Numbered from the stretch's first letter, positions 7,328 through 15,517 are shown. The stretch is 49,270 bases of DNA from an uncultured Spirochaetia bacterium (GCA_905236385.1 CAJOOY010000003.1:1-49270), one strand, 5' to 3'. Numbers and translations: made by a program. The notes: generated from the letters alone by a model not told the origin.

Positions 7328-8622
7328 TTCCAACCGTCCGAAAGCATATTTGAAAGATATGGGTCTGCACCATAGCGGCCTTCTAGATATTGCTTGTCAA
7401 AAGCCATAGTGGCTTTTATTCGCTCATTGCCTTCATTTCTGATTTCATAAAGAGAATAGATTTCACTTCCATGCTCAGGCTTCTCGTATGCAAACCATAT
7501 TTCATCTCTGCGGAAGATATAATTTTTCATTGTGGACAGATCATGTGAAGTGAAGAGCAGTTGTGCGCCCTTGCTGTTAATAGACTTGTTCTTGAAGAGA
7601 GAGATTATGTACCTCAGTAGTTTGGGGTGAAGCTTAGCATCTAACTCATCAACTATCACCAGCCTCCCTTCATTAAGTGCATTTAAAAGTATGGGAAGAA
7701 CAGATATAAGCTTTCTTGTCCCAGCAGATTCATCTTCATAGAAAAGCTCATAGCTTTTTCCCTTGACTGTTCTCTGCGTAACAATACGTTGTCTATCATT
7801 ATCAAAATAGAACTCGTTGACATCTATTCCTAAATCATTTAGTGCCTGTATGGACTTTTCATGAATAGAAGGCTCTTGAGGCATGAATACAGTTTTTTCT
7901 GTAGAAGGATTACCAAAGTTTATGGTGTAAACAGATTCAAACCATCTTTGAACTTCCGCAATAACTTGAATGTCATAGTTAATAGCCAGAAAAGTTAGGT
8001 ATGGCATTTTCGGGTTAACAGTTCTATTTATTGATGCCTTGCTGATGCTTTGACCAAGTATTATCTCTGATCTGTTTCTCTCAAATACTGCTCCAGTTTT
8101 CTTTCCGCCGATTGTTTTCCAGTGTAAAGACTCTCTGACTATTTCTTCTTCTAGCACTGACAGATTATACCTGTACTCATTTCCATTTACTCTAAAAAAC
8201 ACTTCAAAATCTGTTGGTTCATTTCTAGATTCATCATCGAGTAGGTATGGCAAGCAGTTGGTCCTTTCCTGGATTATGCCTCTCTGTCTGGACTTTCCTA
8301 ATTCATTTATTGGTTGAGACACCATTGATACAAGACAAGATAAGGCTAAGAGAAGATTTGTTTTTCCACCTCCGTTCGGACCATAGACTACTCCAACAGG
8401 CAGAAGAGGAGAATTATCATTAATGGAGATCAAAGAATCTTCGAATTCTCCAATTGAGGTGGCCTGAAAATCAAACACAGTCTCTTCTTTGTATGATCTA
8501 AAATTCTTAAACGTGAACTGACAAAGCATAATCTGAACAGAAGGGTTTGCCGCACCGCGTTCAATCTTGGAGATGTCTGACTGGTCAATGCCTGTTATTG
8601 CTGATAACTGTTTTTGAGACAT
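7324..8622 (-). CDS. RloA-type AAA ATPase with an N-terminal HTH stub
   Basis: A 432-aa ATP-binding protein of the AAA_15/AAA_21 group (RloA/AbiLi type), usually part of an anti-phage pair with RloB. Walker A is GPNGGGKT (residues 81-88), Walker B is RLVIVDELDAKLHP in the last third, and a LLFTSHD switch follows. The usual RloA start is at MLCQFTFKNFRSYK (residue 32). Here 31 extra residues precede it and form most of an XRE helix-turn-helix: SQKQLSAITGIDQSDISKIERG. The start at ATG 8622 is supported by GGGAGGT eight bases upstream; the internal ATG has no ribosome site. The HTH lacks its last helix, so it looks like a remnant joined in frame. Coupled to rloB by ATGA. Confidence 0.85.
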   Translation of the reverse strand: MSQKQLSAITGIDQSDISKIERGAANPSVQIMLCQFTFKNFRSYKEETVFDFQATSIGEFEDSLISINDNSPLLPVGVVYGPNGGGKTNLLLALSCLVSMVSQPINELGKSRQRGIIQERTNCLPYLLDDESRNEPTDFEVFFRVNGNEYRYNLSVLEEEIVRESLHWKTIGGKKTGAVFERNRSEIILGQSISKASINRTVNPKMPYLTFLAINYDIQVIAEVQRWFESVYTINFGNPSTEKTVFMPQEPSIHEKSIQALNDLGIDVNEFYFDNDRQRIVTQRTVKGKSYELFYEDESAGTRKLISVLPILLNALNEGRLVIVDELDAKLHPKLLRYIISLFKNKSINSKGAQLLFTSHDLSTMKNYIFRRDEIWFAYEKPEHGSEIYSLYEIRNEGNERIKATMAFDKQYLEGRYGADPYLSNMLSDGWK

Positions 8623-8683
8623 TGTCTTTACCTCCCTAAGCATCTACTGCTTAGCTTCTTCCAGGTTTTGATTTTTAGCTGTG

Positions 8684-8711
8684 TTGACATTGATGGCACT
8701 TATGTTTTAAA
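8684..8711 (+). promoter_or_regulatory. Promoter of tRNA-fMet
   Basis: TTGACA (8684-8689), 16-base spacer, TTTAAA (8706-8711), 13 bases before the tRNA. Confidence 0.5.
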
Positions 8712-8724
8712 GTACTAGTCGCAT

Positions 8725-8797
8725 CGCAGGGTAGAGCAGTTGGCAGCTCATCAGGCTCATAACCTGGGGGTCGTAGGTTCGAGTCCTACCCCTGCTA
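8725..8797 (+). tRNA. tRNA-fMet (CAT), initiator
   Basis: Folds as a cloverleaf with anticodon CAT at 8758-8760. Initiator marks: no Watson-Crick pair at 1-72 (C1 opposite U72), A11-U24 in the D stem, and G30G31/C39C40 at the foot of the anticodon stem, with A-U in place of the third G-C pair. CCA is not encoded. A strong hairpin terminator follows. Confidence 0.9.
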
Positions 8798-8799
8798 TA

Positions 8800-8836
8800 A
8801 AAAGGGATTTCTGGAATTAACAGAAATCCCTTTTTT
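8800..8836 (+). terminator. Bidirectional terminator after tRNA-fMet
   Basis: AAAAGGGATTTCTG (8800-8813) pairs with CAGAAATCCCTTTTTT (8821-8836). A-tract on one side and T-tract on the other, so it can also end the ATPase gene arriving on the minus strand. Confidence 0.88.
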
Positions 8837-8855
8837 GTCTTTGAAGCATCAATTT

Positions 8856-10211
8856 TCAAAGACAGAATGTCATATAAGGCGGAATGCAAACTATGTCTTC
8901 TTTCAGTAAGAGGTTCCTCGGATGAATAACATATGCAGAGGAAATCCTGCTCTTGAATTTTGACATGAACCTCTCCAGAGAGACCGTCGAGTAATTTGAA
9001 GATGACTTTACCTCGATTGGTATAATCTTTTCTCTGACCTTTCCACCTTCCGTGATTATAAAATCAATCTCAATGTCATTTCTGTGTTTATACTCATTGT
9101 AATTCGTGTAAAAATACGGACGATGTCCATTGGCGGTGAGCATCTGCATGATTGCATTCTCATACAGCATCCCTTCGTTGATTGATAGTTTATCAAAGAG
9201 AATGTTCCTGTAGAGATTTGTCTCTGTGATGTCATTCTCGCTGAAGGCATGACTTACAAGAAGTCCGGTATCCCCCATATAGCATTTGATGAAGGTTCTG
9301 TCTTCGTTCATTGCCAGACCAACATTCGGATCACTGCAGTTGAAGCATTGATTGCAGATCATTGAGTCTGCAAGCCAGAAGAACGAGTCCTCATAAGTAT
9401 CTGCCCTGGCATTTGAATCGAGACGTGAGAAGATGATGCGTTTCTCATGTTTTGAGAGAAAGGCCGGAATCTGGTCGAATGTAGCCTGAACCTTGGCTTG
9501 ATAATTTTTGCCTATCTTCCTGATATCTTCTCTGTACAGGTTGAGAATATCGCGCTTCTCCACATCTGATGCGCCAAAATCCTTGTCTTGTGAGATGAAC
9601 ACGTCTATGCTTTTTGGCATTCCGCCTACCAGAAGATACTGCCTGAACAAAAGCATGGCAGAGTTGTGAAGACCTTTTGGCAGGCTTTCTTTTTTCTCAT
9701 AGCATAATCTGATTACCTCGAGTATCTGCTCGTTTCCCAATGCCCAGCAGAATTCCTCGAAGTCCATAGGATACATTCTGATTTTTCTCTCCTCAGAGGG
9801 AATTGTGATATCTTTGACATTCTCTTTTATGGAAATCAGGGAGCCCGTTTCAATGTAATCATATCTGCCATCTGCCACAAAATACTTTATCAATTCTCTT
9901 GCATGAGGATACTTCTGCACTTCATCAAAGATTATCAACGATTCTCTTCTGTACAGTGGCGTATTGTATTCGGAACTCAAGACCATGAAGAAATTATCAA
10001 GCCTCTCTGAGTAATTCTCGAAGGCTTCAATTACAACACTGCTGACTTTGTTGAAGTCAATCAGGATGTAACTTTTATATTCGTTCTTTCCAAACTCTTC
10101 GACCACTGTTGATTTTCCTATTCGTCTTGCTCCTTCAATCAACAGTGCTTTGGTCCCTTTACAGGTTTTTTTCCAGTCGAGCAGCTTATCGTAAATCTTT
10201 CGCTTGAACAT
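8856..10211 (-). CDS. AAA ATPase with DUF4143-type C-terminus
   Basis: A 451-aa protein of the widespread AAA_14/DUF4143 group, cytoplasmic, function unestablished. Walker A is EGARRIGKST (about residues 26-35), Walker B is LIIFDEVQ (about 93-100), ETGS marks the sensor region, and the C-terminal part has a nuclease-like pattern IEIDFIITEGG...IPIEVKSS (D and E-x-K, as in PD-(D/E)XK folds). ATG 10211 has GAGG eight bases before it. The upstream region carries four copies of a 13-17 base repeat, one overlapping the predicted promoter. Part of the accessory island with rloAB; the gene shares a terminator with tRNA-fMet. Confidence 0.85.
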   Translation of the reverse strand: MFKRKIYDKLLDWKKTCKGTKALLIEGARRIGKSTVVEEFGKNEYKSYILIDFNKVSSVVIEAFENYSERLDNFFMVLSSEYNTPLYRRESLIIFDEVQKYPHARELIKYFVADGRYDYIETGSLISIKENVKDITIPSEERKIRMYPMDFEEFCWALGNEQILEVIRLCYEKKESLPKGLHNSAMLLFRQYLLVGGMPKSIDVFISQDKDFGASDVEKRDILNLYREDIRKIGKNYQAKVQATFDQIPAFLSKHEKRIIFSRLDSNARADTYEDSFFWLADSMICNQCFNCSDPNVGLAMNEDRTFIKCYMGDTGLLVSHAFSENDITETNLYRNILFDKLSINEGMLYENAIMQMLTANGHRPYFYTNYNEYKHRNDIEIDFIITEGGKVREKIIPIEVKSSSNYSTVSLERFMSKFKSRISSAYVIHPRNLLLKEDIVCIPPYMTFCL

Positions 10212-10229
10212 GCATTTTCCTCGATTTTA

Positions 10230-10257
10230 TTTTATCATGAAATACGAAAAGCGCAAG
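10230..10257 (-). promoter_or_regulatory. Promoter candidate of the DUF4143-type ATPase
   Basis: On the minus strand, TTGCGC followed after 16 bases by TAAAAT. The -35 hexamer is inside the first copy of the CGAAAAGCGCA repeat, so anything binding the repeat would block or help this promoter. Confidence 0.4.
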
Positions 10258-10364
10258 GTTAGTAATGCTCAAAAAATACGAAAAGCGCAGGAATATTGAT
10301 ACTTTATTGTTCTTTCCCGAAAAGCGCAGGGGTACATGGGCCGAAAATATACGAAAAGCGCAGG
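10241..10364. repeat. Four copies of a TACGAAAAGCGCAGG repeat
   Basis: Copies at 10241-10255, 10275-10291, 10318-10330 and 10348-10364 share CGAAAAGCGCA; three also have TA before it, and three are followed by GG. Starts are 34, about 39 and 34 bases apart. The spacers differ. It is not a CRISPR: the repeats are too short and too few. All copies lie in the same orientation upstream of the ATPase gene. Confidence 0.8.
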
Positions 10365-10401
10365 TTTAATTGTGTTGAGCTGTTCTTGTCCGGTCATTGG
10401 C

Positions 10402-10431
10402 TTGACTGTAGGTCTGATAAACAGGTACGAT
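10402..10431 (+). promoter_or_regulatory. Promoter candidate of the ABC exporter operon
   Basis: TTGACT (10402-10407), 18-base spacer, TACGAT (10426-10431). The ATG follows 22 bases later without an obvious ribosome site. Confidence 0.4.
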
Positions 10432-10453
10432 GATTAGCTAAAACGGGCTGTTT

Positions 10454-12169
10454 ATGAGACGAGTACTTTATTACGCAAAAACACAGTGGAAGCTCTATGT
10501 AATCACGCTTTTGAGCATGGTTGTGAGTGTGCGGATGTCTGCGCTTGGACCTCAGTTTGTGCAGAAGGTCGTGGACGTGTGCATTGTCGGAGGACAGGGG
10601 CAAATGTTTTTCTCACTCATTATCCCTCTTGTGCTCATATATGTTTTGCAGGGCGTGTTTTCGTACATCCATGAGTTTGCTTCGGACTGTATTTCTGCAG
10701 GCACGCAAAACCAGATGCGAAAAGATGTTTTCAGGTCCATTCTCGGTGAGGACCAGAGCTTTTTCAGGGATAATAATCCGGGAGAGCTCATGAGCCGCAC
10801 CAAGCAGGATATTGAGAATCTGGGGTTCGTCATGGGCTTTATTTCCATGTTTGCACTGCAGATTGTGGTACACGTGGTGTATATTACGTACTCAATGGTC
10901 AAGTACAACTTCATGGGTAGCATTCCAACTCTGGTAATCATGCCGATTATTGGGGTGCTGGCAATCATTTCTGAGCCTAAGGGGGATAAGCTTGCGGGCA
11001 AGAGGTCGGACGTGATAGCTGCCATGAACCAGAGCGCAAGTGAGACCCTCTCCGGCATCAGGACCGTTAAGGCCTTTGGACGAGAGGCTCATGAGGCTGA
11101 GCGTTTTGACAAGCAGAACAGGCTTTTCAGGCATTTTTCTCTGAAGCTGGACTTTTTGTGGACCGATTGGGGTTCTCCTATGAACGCCCTTGCCAGAATC
11201 ATGATGGTTGGCTCTGTGTTGTTCTCCGGCATTCAGGTAATCCGTGGAAACCTTACCTTAGGTCAGCTGACAGCCATAACTAACTACACTGCAGAGCTGT
11301 CCTGGCCCATGATGGAGGTAGGTTGGCTTCTTGCTGAAATCTCAACAGCAAGTGCTTCTTTGAGAAAGATTTCAGCCATTCTTGACCGTAAGTCTCATCT
11401 GCAAGAGGGACAAGTCCATCTGGATAAGGTCTCTGGAGATCTGGAGTTTGATCACGTGAGCTACGAGGTTGAAGGGCATAAGATTCTTCAAGATATTACG
11501 TTCCATCTTGAGAAGGGAAAGTCTTTGGGAATAATGGGAGCTACCGGCAGTGGTAAGACTACTATTACAAACCTGGCCATGCGCTTTATTGACCCAACCT
11601 CAGGCTCTATTCTCTCGGACGGGGTTAATCTGAAAGATATGGATCTGGACAGCGTTAGACGGGCAAAGGCTATAGTCACTCAAGATATCTTCTTGTTCTC
11701 TGACACCATCAAGGCAAACATGGAGAAGGGCCAGAGTGGAAAGCTCAGTGAGGATCAGATGAGATCTGCTGCAATGGATGCGGACGCGCATTCATTTGTC
11801 TCCCGGCTTCCTGAAGGCTACGAAACAGTTATTGGTGAAAAGGGAGTAGGACTATCGGGTGGACAGAAGCAGAGAGTAGCCCTGGCCCGTGCCTTTGCTT
11901 CAAACCGCCCACTGTTGATTCTTGATGACGCAACCAGTGCCCTGGATATGGAGACTGAGAAGTATGTTCAGAAGTCCATAAAGAAGAGAAAGGGCACAAC
12001 TTTGATGATTATTGCCCATAGAATTTCAGCTGTGAGAAACGCAGATGAGATTATTGTTCTGGAAGAGGGGAAGATAGCAGAGCGTGGAAAACACGAAGAG
12101 CTATTGAAAAAGAGAGGGCTGTACTACCAGACCTTTATTACCCAGTATCCTGATGAGGAGGTGCTCTGA
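10454..12169 (+). CDS. Heterodimeric ABC exporter, subunit with degenerate catalytic site
   Basis: A 571-aa half-transporter: about six membrane helices (residues 15-320) and an ABC ATPase domain (about 330-571). Walker A is GATGSGKTT, the signature is LSGGQKQR, and Walker B is LLILDDATSALD, with Asp where the catalytic Glu is normal. The partner gene has Glu but an altered signature, so the pair would have one working and one degenerate ATP site, as in TM287/288, BmrCD and LmrCD. Substrate is likely a drug or lipid-like compound but cannot be read from sequence. The TGA overlaps the next ATG by one base. No strong ribosome site precedes ATG 10454. Confidence 0.9.
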   Translation: MRRVLYYAKTQWKLYVITLLSMVVSVRMSALGPQFVQKVVDVCIVGGQGQMFFSLIIPLVLIYVLQGVFSYIHEFASDCISAGTQNQMRKDVFRSILGEDQSFFRDNNPGELMSRTKQDIENLGFVMGFISMFALQIVVHVVYITYSMVKYNFMGSIPTLVIMPIIGVLAIISEPKGDKLAGKRSDVIAAMNQSASETLSGIRTVKAFGREAHEAERFDKQNRLFRHFSLKLDFLWTDWGSPMNALARIMMVGSVLFSGIQVIRGNLTLGQLTAITNYTAELSWPMMEVGWLLAEISTASASLRKISAILDRKSHLQEGQVHLDKVSGDLEFDHVSYEVEGHKILQDITFHLEKGKSLGIMGATGSGKTTITNLAMRFIDPTSGSILSDGVNLKDMDLDSVRRAKAIVTQDIFLFSDTIKANMEKGQSGKLSEDQMRSAAMDADAHSFVSRLPEGYETVIGEKGVGLSGGQKQRVALARAFASNRPLLILDDATSALDMETEKYVQKSIKKRKGTTLMIIAHRISAVRNADEIIVLEEGKIAERGKHEELLKKRGLYYQTFITQYPDEEVL

Positions 12170-13947
12170 TGGCTGTAAATACATATAAAAAAGATGAAGA
12201 GTCTTTTGGCGGCAGCAAGAAAAACATTCTTTTAAGAGTCCTCTCTTATTATGCTGCATATAAGGCAAAGATAGTTTTTGTTATTTTCCTCATTCTGCTC
12301 AGCTCTCTGATAATCACGGTCATTCCCAAGCTTTCAGAGTACGCCATAGATGTAAATGTGGCCGCCTCTGATGTCCGGGGTCTGATCATTACCTGTTCTG
12401 TCTCCGCTGGCTTGAGCTTACTGCTGTGGCTGGTGATGGTAGTGAGGGAGAGAACGCTTTCTAAGATTACAAACGAGATAGTTTACAATATCAGAAAAGA
12501 GGCTTTTGACCACCTTGAGACCTTGAGCCTCTACTACTTTGACAGCCGTCCAACCGGTAAGATTCTCTCTCGCCTTATTAACGATGTATCTTCTCTTAAA
12601 GACATGCTGACCCGCCTTATTTCAGCCATCATCCCGAACGTGGCCATAATTGTCTTCATAACCATAGTTCTATTTGTTTCAAACGCAAGGCTGGCTCTTT
12701 CCGTTCTGATAGTCATTCCTTTCCTGGTTGTCTTTATCTACTTCATTACGGTCAAGGGCTTTGTGAACTGGGAGAACTTCAGAAAGAAGAGTTCAAACAT
12801 GAATGCCTACACTCATGAATCCTACACGGGCATCCGTGTTATCCAGGCCTTTGGTGCTGAGAAAGAAGCTACAGAGGAAGCTGACAGGGTTATGGATGAG
12901 GTGCGTGCCGGCTGGGTAAAGGCAGTCAGAAGAGCTGATTTATTAAATATAGTTATCTCTTGGAGCCAGGGACTTGGGTACTTTGTTCTCTACCTCTTTG
13001 CTGTCAGATGGCTCAAGCTTGGTGCTTCTTCTGTTGGAGAGCTGGTAGCTTTTGCCACCTACATGACACTCTTCTGGCAACCAATCAGAAGCCTGGCGGC
13101 CATGTACAACCAGCTAACAAACCAGATAACAGGAGCTGGGAGAGTCTTTGAACTGCTGGACACTGAGTCCATTCTCCAGGAAAAGGTCGGAGCAGGGGAA
13201 CTGGTTGTAAAAGAAGGGCGCGTTGAGTTTGATCATATTAACTTTGCCTACCCAGATGAGCCGGACGTGGAAATTCTCTCTGACTTGAGCTTTACCGCAG
13301 AACCCGGGCAGATGATAGCCCTTGTCGGTCCTACAGGAGCCGGGAAGACAACCATTGTAAACCTCTTGGTCCGCTTCTACGACCCGGTTAAGGGAACAGT
13401 TAGAATTGACGGACAGGATATCAGTGAAGTGACTCTTGCCTCTTTGAGGAGAAATATTGGGGTCATGACTCAGGAGCCGTTCCTCTTTGGTGGAACCATC
13501 CGCGAGAACCTTACTTACGGTAAGAGGGATGCAACAGATGAAGAGATAATCTCAGCCTGCAGACGCCTTGGACTTGAGGATTTTATTCTCATGCAAAGCG
13601 GTGGCTTGGACGCTCAGGTTAGCCAAGACACCATGAGCCAGGGACAGAAGCAGCTGATTGCTCTGGCCCGTACTCTGATAGCGGACCCGAAGGTGCTGCT
13701 GCTTGACGAGGCCACTTCCGCAATCGACACTCGCACTGAACAGCTTGTGCAGGCCGGTATGAGTATTCTCATGAAGGGCAGAACAAGCTTTGTCGTTGCC
13801 CATAGGCTTTCTACTATAATCAATGCCGACCGCATTATGGTCATAAGCCACAAAGGGATTGCAGAAGAAGGCACACACAAGGAGCTGCTGAAGAAAAACG
13901 GTCTGTACGCAGATCTGTACAATTCCCAGTTTGAAGAACTGGCCTGA
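12169..13947 (+). CDS. Heterodimeric ABC exporter, subunit with intact Walker B Glu
   Basis: A 592-aa half-transporter with six membrane helices then an ATPase domain: Walker A GPTGAGKTT, signature MSQGQKQL (the second position of S-G-G-Q is Gln), Walker B VLLLDEATSAID with the catalytic Glu. Together with the preceding protein it forms one consensus site (its Walker A/B plus the partner's LSGGQ) and one degenerate site. Start ATG overlaps the upstream stop (TGATG). A hairpin terminator candidate follows about 95 bases later. Confidence 0.9.
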   Translation: MAVNTYKKDEESFGGSKKNILLRVLSYYAAYKAKIVFVIFLILLSSLIITVIPKLSEYAIDVNVAASDVRGLIITCSVSAGLSLLLWLVMVVRERTLSKITNEIVYNIRKEAFDHLETLSLYYFDSRPTGKILSRLINDVSSLKDMLTRLISAIIPNVAIIVFITIVLFVSNARLALSVLIVIPFLVVFIYFITVKGFVNWENFRKKSSNMNAYTHESYTGIRVIQAFGAEKEATEEADRVMDEVRAGWVKAVRRADLLNIVISWSQGLGYFVLYLFAVRWLKLGASSVGELVAFATYMTLFWQPIRSLAAMYNQLTNQITGAGRVFELLDTESILQEKVGAGELVVKEGRVEFDHINFAYPDEPDVEILSDLSFTAEPGQMIALVGPTGAGKTTIVNLLVRFYDPVKGTVRIDGQDISEVTLASLRRNIGVMTQEPFLFGGTIRENLTYGKRDATDEEIISACRRLGLEDFILMQSGGLDAQVSQDTMSQGQKQLIALARTLIADPKVLLLDEATSAIDTRTEQLVQAGMSILMKGRTSFVVAHRLSTIINADRIMVISHKGIAEEGTHKELLKKNGLYADLYNSQFEELA

Positions 13948-13985
13948 TTAATTCTAACCAGATGGCCATTTGAGCGCCTTTAAAT

Positions 13986-14064
13986 CATGGTTATTATTAA
14001 CGGTGTGAATTTTTAGATGGTGATTTTTAACCATGAAGTGAAAATGGTTAAAAGTTGCCATTTT
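13986..14064. repeat. Cluster of ATGGTTA/TAACCAT dyads
   Basis: Three imperfect palindromes built on ATGGT...ACCAT lie in tandem: one near 13987-14003 (ATGGTTA...AACGGT), one near 14017-14033 (ATGGTGA...TTAACCAT) and one at 14041-14064. They could be operator sites for the promoter at 14100 or simply nested terminator hairpins. Confidence 0.4.
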
Positions 14065-14070
14065 TTTATT
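14041..14070 (+). terminator. Terminator candidate of the ABC exporter operon
   Basis: AAAATGG (14041-14047) pairs with CCATTTT (14058-14064) and runs into a T-rich tract. The stem is short and AT-rich, so efficiency is uncertain. Confidence 0.55.
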
Positions 14071-14099
14071 TTTCCTCCTGTCCTATATTTTGGGTGTGC

Positions 14100-14127
14100 T
14101 TGAGAAAAAAGGCACAAGTCTTATAGT
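14100..14127 (+). promoter_or_regulatory. Promoter of the 32-aa ORF and SGNH hydrolase
   Basis: TTGAGA (14100-14105), 16-base spacer, TATAGT (14122-14127). The CAGGAGG ribosome site begins a few bases after the predicted start of transcription. Confidence 0.55.
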
Positions 14128-14143
14128 CCAGGAGGATTTAAAA

Positions 14144-14242
14144 ATGTTTATCAAAGAGAGAAGGGACTTTTCAGTACTTTTAGAGCTTTTATTTTCACAG
14201 GCGTTTTGCGATCTTCTGCACGACATGGAAGAGGAAGGTTAA
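14144..14242 (+). CDS. Small ORF, 32 aa, coupled to the SGNH hydrolase
   Basis: Encodes 32 residues beginning MFIKERRDFSVLL and ending HDMEEEG. It has a very strong ribosome site (CAGGAGG, eight bases before ATG) and its own promoter directly upstream. It ends three bases before the SGNH gene start, and the purine-rich codons near its stop would serve as that gene's ribosome site. A leader peptide or coupling ORF is the simplest reading; an independent micro-protein (basic N-terminus, amphipathic middle, acidic tail) is possible. I recognise no family. Confidence 0.55.
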   Translation: MFIKERRDFSVLLELLFSQAFCDLLHDMEEEG

Positions 14243-14245
14243 GAG

Positions 14246-14932
14246 ATGACTTTGAGAGTAATTGGAGACTCCATTCTTAAAGGCATACAACCGAATATGG
14301 AGTCTGGTCGTTATGAAACGGTCAATACTATTGACTTTGAAGGTGCAACCGGCATGGTTGTTGAAAACTTCAGTAAGTTCGGTTGCACCGTTTTAAAAGG
14401 TTTTGAATTTACTAAGCGTCTTTTTGAGAAGGATCCGCAGTGCTCCTATGTGCTGATGGATTTTGGTGGAAACGACAGTGATTTTGACTGGGAGGCCATC
14501 TCTTTGGACCCGTACAGGGAGGCTTCTCATGATCCGAAGACAGATCCAGGGCTGTTTCTAAGTACATACAGCAGTCTTGTGGATTATATTAAGAGTTTTG
14601 GGTGTAAACCCATTCTCATGACCTTGCCGCCTATCATACCTAAGAGGTATCTGAAGTGGACATGTGAGAAAAAGAACCTGAACTATGAGAATATCATGAT
14701 TTGGCTTGATCAGGATTTAGGCAGAGTGAGTAAGACGCAGAAGGCGTATTCGGACATTGTGTCAGCGCTGGCGGCCTTTAAGAACATAGGGTGTATAGAC
14801 GTTAACGGGGCCTTTGCGGCTACAGGGAGCCCAGAGTCGTACATGAGTGTTGACGGGATTCATCCGAATTCAGCCGGGCAGCGTGTTATCCATAACTGCA
14901 TACGCCAGAGCTTCAGTACACTAACGGCGTAG
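14246..14932 (+). CDS. SGNH/GDSL-family hydrolase
   Basis: A 228-aa cytoplasmic-looking hydrolase (no signal peptide). SGNH block I is VIGDSILKG with the serine at residue 9; block III is FGGNDSD with the oxyanion Asn; block V is DGIHPNSAG with the Asp and His of the triad. Likely an esterase, lipase or deacylase; substrate unknown. It starts three bases after the 32-aa ORF and relies on it for its ribosome site, so they form one unit. Confidence 0.88.
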   Translation: MTLRVIGDSILKGIQPNMESGRYETVNTIDFEGATGMVVENFSKFGCTVLKGFEFTKRLFEKDPQCSYVLMDFGGNDSDFDWEAISLDPYREASHDPKTDPGLFLSTYSSLVDYIKSFGCKPILMTLPPIIPKRYLKWTCEKKNLNYENIMIWLDQDLGRVSKTQKAYSDIVSALAAFKNIGCIDVNGAFAATGSPESYMSVDGIHPNSAGQRVIHNCIRQSFSTLTA

Positions 14933-14945
14933 TTTTCTGTATACT
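14917..14945 (+). promoter_or_regulatory. Leaderless promoter candidate for 5-FCL
   Basis: TATACT (14940-14945) lies six bases before ATG 14952, with a weak -35 (TACACT, 14917-14922) 17 bases upstream. No ribosome site. Confidence 0.4.
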
Positions 14946-14951
14946 GCTCTC

Positions 14952-15464
14952 ATGCAGGAAAAAGACGCGCTGAGAAAGATTTACAAAGCAGAGAAGATAA
15001 ATGGGCGCATCTGGAAGGATTTCCCGGATGTGCCTTTTAATACTCTTCTCTCCTTCATTCCGCTTGAAGGGGAGGTGGATGTTAGGCCTTTCATGCTTCA
15101 GGCTCAAAAGAGAGGGCTCTGCGTGGCCGTTCCTACTTCTGACTACAGGTACTTTTCTATCCTGGACAGCTCTTGGGAAGAGAAGATTAAGAGGCTGGAG
15201 AACGGCACTTTTAGCGTTGATGGACCGACTCTGGACATAAGAAATCTCTCAGATGAAAAAGTTGTTATTCTGGTCCCTGCTTTGGCCTGTACAAAGAGCG
15301 GGTTGCGTCTTGGCCGCGGTGGCGGGTTCTATGACAGGGTTTTGTCTGTTCTGTCCAAATTCCCAAATGTGAAGAGTATCTGCGTGGTTCCTAAAGAGAG
15401 GATAGTTCAAACTCTTCCAGAAGAAGAGCATGACAGAAGAGTTTCTATGGTCATAGGCGTATGA
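14952..15464 (+). CDS. 5-formyltetrahydrofolate cyclo-ligase
   Basis: A 170-aa cytoplasmic enzyme (MTHFS/YgfA family) that converts 5-formyl-THF to 5,10-methenyl-THF using ATP. The family signature G-x-R-L-G-x-G-G-G-x-Y-D-R is present as GLRLGRGGGFYDR (about residues 117-129), and the end LPEEEHDRRVSMVIG matches the usual C-terminus. It is a little short compared with the common 180-200 residues, mainly at the N-terminus. Twenty bases after the SGNH gene, with its own -10-like box. A terminator shared with nifU follows. Confidence 0.87.
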   Translation: MQEKDALRKIYKAEKINGRIWKDFPDVPFNTLLSFIPLEGEVDVRPFMLQAQKRGLCVAVPTSDYRYFSILDSSWEEKIKRLENGTFSVDGPTLDIRNLSDEKVVILVPALACTKSGLRLGRGGGFYDRVLSVLSKFPNVKSICVVPKERIVQTLPEEEHDRRVSMVIGV

Positions 15465-15502
15465 AAAAGGCTACGAACTGTTTTTGGTTCATAGCCTTTT
15501 TT
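15465..15502 (+). terminator. Bidirectional terminator between 5-FCL and nifU
   Basis: AAAAAGGCTACGAAC pairs with GTTCATAGCCTTTTTT with one C-A mismatch in the stem. A and T tracts on the two sides fit both converging genes. Confidence 0.82.
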
Positions 15503-15517
15503 GTTTATAAGTATTAA

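Noticed and set aside
8644-8708. Short frame ending EEAKQ just before rloA as the lost N-terminus of the HTH protein
   Set aside because: Only 19 codons between two stops, no ribosome site, and it overlaps the tRNA-fMet promoter; not convincing as protein.
10241-10364. CRISPR array
   Set aside because: Four units of 13-17 bases with spacers of about 20 bases, no cas genes nearby; too short and too few for an array.
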